The position numbers were made by a program, and so were the translations under genes. A DNA stretch of 64,000 nucleotides from Quercus robur (taxonomy: Eukaryota > Streptophyta > Magnoliopsida > Fagales > Fagaceae), in contig NC_065545.1 of the NCBI RefSeq assembly GCF_932294415.1, forward strand, positions 22,615,357 through 22,679,356, in the 5' to 3' direction. The notes under the pieces are model-generated. The model worked only from the letters and a program-made list of their open reading frames with translations, had not been told where the DNA came from and did no database searches. Positions 59,292 to 64,000 of the stretch are shown here, one piece after another; the first letter of the stretch is position 1, and each line of letters opens with the position of its first letter.

Positions 59292-59515
59292 CTTGAGAGC
59301 CAAATTACCACGACACATAACTTGATCTTTAACTTGACATTTATTGCCGAGTAAGTCATTCCCACCTTCACCTGTATACTCAATTTCTTCTGACTTGTCA
59401 ACATCATCTTCATATTGGACAGACAAGACAATTGAAACAGCAACTGGCAACATAATCTCTTTTTTTTTTTTTGCTGAATAACTGGCAACATAATCTTCTG
59501 ACTCCTGAACTCTTC
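59292..59515 (-). pseudogene. SUVH4-type exon 6 with 38-nt micro-insertion
   Basis: Encodes LPVAVSIVLSVQYEDD...GNLALK of the SRA domain. A 17-bp direct repeat (59442-59458, 59480-59496) surrounds ATTCAGC plus 13 A and G on the minus strand, adding 38 nt and shifting the frame. Without it the exon is exactly 62 codons. A fortuitous AAAGAG acceptor could skip the insert in frame, but it has no pyrimidine tract. A 20-bp piece of the exon is repeated just inside intron 6 (59268-59287 against 59343-59362). Confidence 0.9.
59442..59496 (-). mobile_element. Micro-retroposition footprint (k), inside SUVH4-type exon 6
   Basis: 17-bp perfect repeat AACTGGCAACATAATCT at 59442-59458 and 59480-59496. Minus-strand insert ATTCAGC plus 13 A and G, 21 nt. 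Confidence 0.9.
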
Positions 59516-59958
59516 CTGCAATAATCCAAAGAGATAATTAAAGAAAGATTAAAACTATAAACTCACAATGTATTCCATCTAAGTTTACATAGAAACAACC
59601 AATTAAACAATCGTGAAAGCCACTCAGCATCATGGCGTTGTAATATGTATTATTGGTTGCTTATCCTTTGTTAAATACCAACATTCAATTTTTAACAAAA
59701 TAGTTTGCGGATATCCTTTACCATAAAGATAATCCTAGGCCTTTTCATCCATCATTGTGATCTTGGCAGGACATTTCAATTTCCTTAGCATCCCATGCAC
59801 CTAAATCTTCACCATTTTTTTCAATTGTATTAAGTTTAACATATTCTTAGAAACTTTATCATTGACCATACGCTTGGATGCCATTAAATTACTGTTGTAT
59901 ACACACTTTACTAATCAAATTCCGCAGAATTCCTGATTACTTTTAGATACCCTACCAC

Positions 59959-60060
59959 TTTTGAAGATTCTCCAGTATAATCAATTCCCCTCAAACACTG
60001 CCCATGAAGACCAACAGCCACCATTGCAGCCCGGGAAGAGAATTGATGTCCAACATTAAT
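59959..60060 (-). pseudogene. SUVH4-type exon 5 lacking a splice acceptor
   Basis: Encodes INVGHQFSSRAAMVAVG...GIDYTGESSK, the SRA segment corresponding to IDVGHRFFSRAEM in KYP. Exon 4 ends with one base of a Gly codon (LPG), so two bases plus an AG are needed here. The whole minus-strand stretch upstream back to about 60125 contains no AG. Confidence 0.8.
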
Positions 60061-60399
60061 AAAGGTAATAACAAAAATTAGATTAAAAGTTTGGAGATGC
60101 CATAAAACAATTAATGTAATTTATAAAAGAATAGATAGCAAATATCTACACCCCCAACAGACAACTGAATTTCACGAACCTGGTAGATGACCTATTTTCT
60201 TGCTGTACAAATTTTTTTTTGAATTCAGCATCTGCCATAATTCACAAAGCAACAGTAAGGAAATGAAGTAACAAAGTAGACCAGAGTTACTCTACACTAT
60301 AGTAAATCAAAGTAACCAGAAATGTTCACATATGGGAAAAAAATAAAAGTTACAAGCCTGCTTAAATATCATTTTCAATACAATAATTTACTACTTTGA

Positions 60400-60449
60400 A
60401 ACATTAACCTAGTATTTTTTGGTAAAATCATTAACATTAACCTAGTATT
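60400..60449 (-). mobile_element. Micro-retroposition footprint (m), intron 3
   Basis: 17-bp perfect repeat AACATTAACCTAGTATT at 60400-60416 and 60433-60449. Minus-strand insert AATGATTTTACCAAAA; TTACC before A matches the LINE B 3' tip. Confidence 0.85.
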
Positions 60450-60699
60450 GAAATTAAGATAAGCAAAAATTGATCAATATGAGTGTGTGGTGTCCACAAG
60501 CAAAATAAATTTAATGGCATAATATTTACTATTATGCAATACTGTAAGTAAAAAAAATTAAAAAAAAAAATGTTACAAGAAACAACGAAATTTAAGGAGA
60601 ATGCCTATCAGCCTAAGTCTATGTACGCACTTATGCATGCATTAAACTAACCCTTTTCTTCTCTCCAAGAATTTTCAAACGTCATCAGTATCAAAATGC

Positions 60700-60799
60700 A
60701 TTTGTGTACTTGCCAATGAGTCCTCAACCCATAATAATTGGAGGGTAAGGTTACCGGTTCAAAACCCACTATGTGTCTTTGAAACTTGCCCAAAAAAAA
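60700..60799 (+). mobile_element. Possible tRNA-derived SINE, intron 3
   Basis: A B-box-like GGTTCAAAACC at 60756-60766 is followed about 25 nt later by ACTTGCCC and an A9 tail. The upstream part could hold a degenerate A box. No target duplication established. Confidence 0.4.
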
Positions 60800-62435
60800 A
60801 GCTTTACCCATGCACCAAATGAAACAGGAAGTATGTGACAAAGATAAATTCAAGCCAGGTCAAAGAGATCTTTGACAATATTTATTAAGCCACCATATGC
60901 AAATTGTACAGCTATTAAGACTCTAGAATGCAGCTATTTGCAAGTTAAAAATGCACCCCTACCTGATAAGGGACATTTCTAACCTGATATGATTTCGGCA
61001 TTATCATGATTTTGTAACTATGCATCAGACCATTGGCAATAATACCAGTTCAGAGAAGTTTTTCAGTTTCATTGGTAGCTAAACCATAGTTCTTGAATAG
61101 CAAGTATGATTGATTATTAAAGCCATTGGATAATGTAGATAGTGTACAAGTAATATATGTGTAACACATAATCCAGCAACTTGCCTCAGAAATAGCCTTG
61201 AGATCAGGTCGCCTGGTACATCTCTTAGCATGACCATCACATGCATTCCCGTTCTGCAAAAATTTGTAGCATTAATGTAAATAACCATAAAGATCAATAA
61301 TCACCAAGAATAAGTAAGGCCATAGATACATTATGTGATTTTAAATGCATGAATTGGCCACTTGAAAAGAGCTAGCATGGAAATTAAAAGATTATAAAGA
61401 ACAATTAAAACAACAAAATTACTATCAGAAACCTTGAATCCAAGAAGGGATGCAAATTAAAAAGTGCATGTGTAATTACCAATAATAATAATTAAAAAAA
61501 AAAAAGATTATTTAATAAGAAATTTTAGCAATCATATAAATCCTAACAATGAATTATGTCTCACATGAAGGTCAAGTTGAAATGGATTGATCAATAGGGT
61601 GCTTGGCCTATTCACATGTAAATGTTCATCCCATATACACAAACGAAGTAGTGCAACTAAAGCCTTGTGTAACAAACTGCGAAGCATATTGCATATCAAG
61701 ATCATACTCACAGGTGGCCAGCCTATTGACATTTAAGGCCTCAAACCGCATACAAAAATGAAGTAGAAGAACGTCTAAAGCCTAGTGTAACAAACTCTAG
61801 AAATTCAACATCAATTCTGTGGTTTCTCCAAAACTGCCAATAAATAAAACTAAATTAAGAATTAAAAGTGAAGGAGAGCAAAAGGAAGTGCAAAAGACTA
61901 GAACTTCTTCAGCAAATTGACCAAAACTTTAATAAAAGTAACCATTAAAAGTAAGGGGAGAAAAAAAAAGTGAAAGAAATTGAAGTTCATGATTCTCACA
62001 TTATTTTCTGAACCATTAGAAATGTGCACATCATCCTTAGGCTTAAGGCATCTCTTCTCCTCTTCCTGTGTAAAGCATAGACAGGCTATGTTAAAAAAAA
62101 ATTTGCTAACTCAAATTATTAAAGTAGCCAAAATATAGCCCTGTGAACAAGTATTAGAATTTTGCAGATATACTGGCCTTAGCTTTCTTGCATCTATACT
62201 CTTCTATCAACATGCATAGACAGGCTAAGAGTAGACAAATTAAGAAAGGAACTTGCAACTTATCTATTCCAGACTAATCAAATCCAGCGCATATGAAAAA
62301 AATTAAAAGATGTTTAGCTCACTGCAGGATTCTTAATCATTTCAATTTCAAAAGATTATATTGTAAATTAGTCAAAAGAAAAATATCTCAGAATTCAGAA
62401 AAGAATATATGTGGCTGACCATGGCTAATATGTTT

Positions 62436-62486
62436 AGGATTCATAGCCAATCCCAAAAATTTGGGACTAAGGCTTGGTTATTGTAA
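62436..62486 (+). mobile_element. SINE 3'-tail fragment, intron 1
   Basis: GGATTCATAGCCAATCCCAA...GGGACTAAGGCTTGGTTATTG resembles the shared 3' tail (GGGACTAAGGCTTTGTTGTTG-like) of several angiosperm SINE families. Fragment only. Confidence 0.5.
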
Positions 62487-62904
62487 ATTTAACAATAACC
62501 ACTAGTTGTGTTACATTATGTGTGCACACATGTTGTTCCATTATGTGTGCCCAAAGGAATTATAAAGCCTTACTGATACAACAGACAGCTTGGTATGATC
62601 TATCTTAGAATGCAAAAAGCATTTAGTTCAGAACAATGTAAGTAAGAAGTTAATATGGGAGACTCAAAAAAGATAGTAACAGTAATATTATGTTAAAGTA
62701 CTGACATCATTGGTTTACTTGTACCATTACACAATGGCCATTTATGAAGCTAATACTACATTTCCTATTACAGTGCAGTTTCTTCTCTAATTTATTAATC
62801 CTCAACTATTGTAGACATGTCCATCTTCAAACTTTCCCTGTTTTCTTTCATCTTATTCACACAGTAGCGAGTTAATATAAAAGAAATGTTTAATGATAGA
62901 AAGT

Positions 62905-62966
62905 TCAACAACAACAACAACAAAGCTTTAGTCCCAAAATATTGGGGTCAGTTATGGATTCTCAAC
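62905..62966 (-). mobile_element. SINE 3'-tail fragment, opposite orientation, intron 1
   Basis: On minus it reads GAGAATCCATAACTGACCCC...GGGACTAAAGC then TTG repeats ((CAA)n on plus at 62906-62922). Same tail family as 62436-62486. Confidence 0.5.
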
Positions 62967-63048
62967 ATATTAATCTAAAGACATCTTGTCAACTATAAGT
63001 GCAATACATATATACAAAAATATAAACAGGTGGAAATTATATAACCAC

Positions 63049-63450
63049 CTGAACAAAGCGAAGGTAAAGTGTATTGAAATCCCTTAATGTCATTGTTACC
63101 CTCATAGAATCACTGACTACTTGAGCATCGCCATTGTTACACTCTGTCTCCAGATCACTTATACAACCAATGTCTTCCACAGGCACAACTACTTCAGTCT
63201 CTTTCTTGCTAACTTGATCTTTGAGGTCATCTGATAACCTCTTTCTCTTACTACCATAGGATGTCTGTTGTTTATCAGATTTCTGTTGAAGCCTTGGGCT
63301 AACCCTTCCCTGCATGTTTTGCAGTCGCAGGCTGCGTCGCAATGGTTCAATCTTTTTAATGCATTGGGCAATATTCTTCCTATCATCAGCTAGCACTTTA
63401 TTTTGATTGCACGCCAAGAGGTCATCACCTAATTCCTTTAATAAAGCCAT
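63049..63450 (-). pseudogene. SUVH4-type exon 1 (134 codons)
   Basis: ATG at 63450, ends ...LYLRFVQ before GT. Lys/Arg-rich variable N-terminus with a possible nuclear localisation stretch (SKRKRLSDDLK). The final LRDFNTLYLRFVQ matches the conserved LFNKxYLxxVQ block just ahead of the SRA region in this family. A TAA lies two codons upstream of the ATG, and a TGCAG acceptor-like site at about 63475 fits a 5' UTR intron. Confidence 0.85.
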
Positions 63451-63516
63451 TGATTATAGACAATATCACTGCCTGCATTCATAAAAAGGACCCCTCTTTT
63501 AAAAATCCGATACACA

Positions 63517-63792
63517 TCTCTGTTAGAAACTGGGATGCACGGACGCGGCACCCAGGGTCGCGCACCCGCGTCCGACGCGGCGGGACGCGGCGACGCGGGA
63601 GGGACGCCGCAGACCGCGCGTCCGTCCCGCGTCGTGCCGCGTCCCGCCACGTGGCAGTGCCCGAATCGGGCCGACGCGGGCCGACGCGGCTCAGATCGGC
63701 GCTGATACGGCCGAAATCGGCGCCGACGCGGCCGAAATCGGCCCGACTCGGCCTGTATCGGCCGAAACGGCCGAAACGGCCGAGTCAGGCCG

Positions 63793-63796
<4 letters not shown>
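63517..63796. repeat. GC- and CpG-rich repeat tract upstream of SUVH4-type exon 1
   Basis: Degenerate repeats of GACGCGG and CGGCCGAAA(A/T)CGGC, with base composition utterly unlike the flanks. It starts after GGGATGCACGG and is followed by about 30 A (63797-63826). Looks like part of a mobile element, with the other end outside the window. Frames through it are not credible genes. Confidence 0.7.
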
Positions 63797-63826
<30 letters not shown>

Positions 63827-64000
63827 AAAAAAGGTGCAAAACGCACCGTATTACTAAACCTAAGACTCCTAAGTGCCCAGACCCCCTCAAACCCTCACAT
63901 TTCGTCCAAACTCTCAAAGTCCATCTCTCTCACTCCGCCCCTCATCTCCCTTCTCTGTGTGTGTCACTGTGCTCCGTCCCTCTTCTCTATTCTCTGCGTT
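63797..64000. other. A-run and unassigned right edge
   Basis: Poly(A) to about 63826, then a CT-rich stretch up to the window end. No feature supported; it may belong to the same element as the GC-rich tract. Confidence 0.4.

Larger units (their letters stand above)
39733..63450 (-). pseudogene. SUVH4: SUVH4/KRYPTONITE-type histone H3K9 methyltransferase, 15 coding exons, several lesions
   Basis: Exons in transcript order: 63450-63049, 62065-62000, 61253-61185, 60231-60180, 60060-59959, 59515-59292, 57229-57102, 56041-55943, 50440-50391, 50232-50144, 49861-49702, 47941-47836, 47720-47540, 47145-46909, 39846-39733. Without its lesions the model is about 672 aa (KYP is 624). It has a variable N-terminus, the SRA/YDG domain (exons 4-8, YTYDGLYK), the pre-SET Cys cluster (CNCEGKCTKAEKCSC), SET (RFINHSCEPNL, ELTYDYGY) and post-SET (CYCGAANCRKRLY). 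The family reads methylated DNA through SRA and writes H3K9me2. Lesions: no AG at the intron 4 acceptor, +38 nt in exon 6, +26 nt in exon 7 and -2 nt in exon 13. Donors of introns 3 and 8 are GC. Intron 14 holds LINE B and intron 8 holds LINE C. A 5' UTR exon may lie upstream, since a stop precedes the ATG by one codon. It could be mis-annotated as functional. Confidence 0.92.

Noticed and set aside
60961..61020. Candidate SRA exon starting MIMPKSYQ on minus
   Set aside because: No acceptor and wrong phase; the exon at 60231-60180 fits the family sequence and both phases.
63438..63917. Arg/Pro-rich frames on both strands
   Set aside because: Artefacts of the GC-rich repeat tract, crossing a poly(A) run.

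Overview
The window is plant nuclear DNA: AT-rich, intron-bearing, and carrying chloroplast-targeted proteins, a bZIP gene with the plant sucrose-control uORF, Ty1/copia, Ty3/gypsy, L1-type LINE and MITE-like repeats. Gene content and repeat style suggest a woody eudicot, possibly Fagaceae; this assignment is inference. Five host genes are recognisable. Three look intact: a bZIP53-type transcription factor (2383-2823, +), a CP12 Calvin-cycle regulator (17417-17809, -) and a ten-exon chloroplast glutamyl endopeptidase, CGEP (30794-36876, +). The fourth, a 15-exon SUVH4/KRYPTONITE-type H3K9 methyltransferase (39733-63450, -), is complete in layout but carries several lesions and is called a pseudogene. 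The fifth is the conserved peptide uORF upstream of the bZIP gene.

Layout. 1-1104: 5' LTR, primer-binding site and leader of a minus-strand gypsy element leaving the window. 1105-5191: bZIP gene with its leader, then intergenic DNA with two MITE-like elements. 5192-16058: one copia element with both LTRs and a 5-bp TSD. Its gag-pol frame is broken only by nonsense codons and by a nested antisense solo LTR; a second LTR-like insertion sits in its leader. 16136-17146: TIR element. 17417-17809: CP12. 20-24 kb: intergenic DNA with micro-insertions and a roughly 1-kb TIR element. 24263-29397: old plus-strand LINE (LINE A). 30794-36876: CGEP. 36.9-39.7 kb: MITEs and a perfect 29-bp-arm hairpin. 39733-63450: the SUVH4-type gene, with a 6.2-kb sense LINE (LINE B) in its last intron and a 4.2-kb antisense LINE (LINE C) in intron 8. 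63.5-64 kb: an unusually GC-rich tract just upstream of the first coding exon.

The most unusual signal is a set of at least 13 micro-insertions of about 10-35 nt. Each is flanked by a direct repeat of about 10-19 bp, and most consist of a few bases ending in C followed by an A-run that abuts the second repeat copy. They look like target-primed reverse transcription events in which only the extreme 3' tip and poly(A) of a LINE or SINE were copied. Two of them disrupt SRA-domain exons of the SUVH4-type gene, whose family normally helps silence transposons. The gene also has a 2-bp deletion in the SET exon and no AG acceptor at intron 4.

CGEP (+) and the SUVH4-type locus (-) converge. No operon-like logic applies here; each gene is independent.
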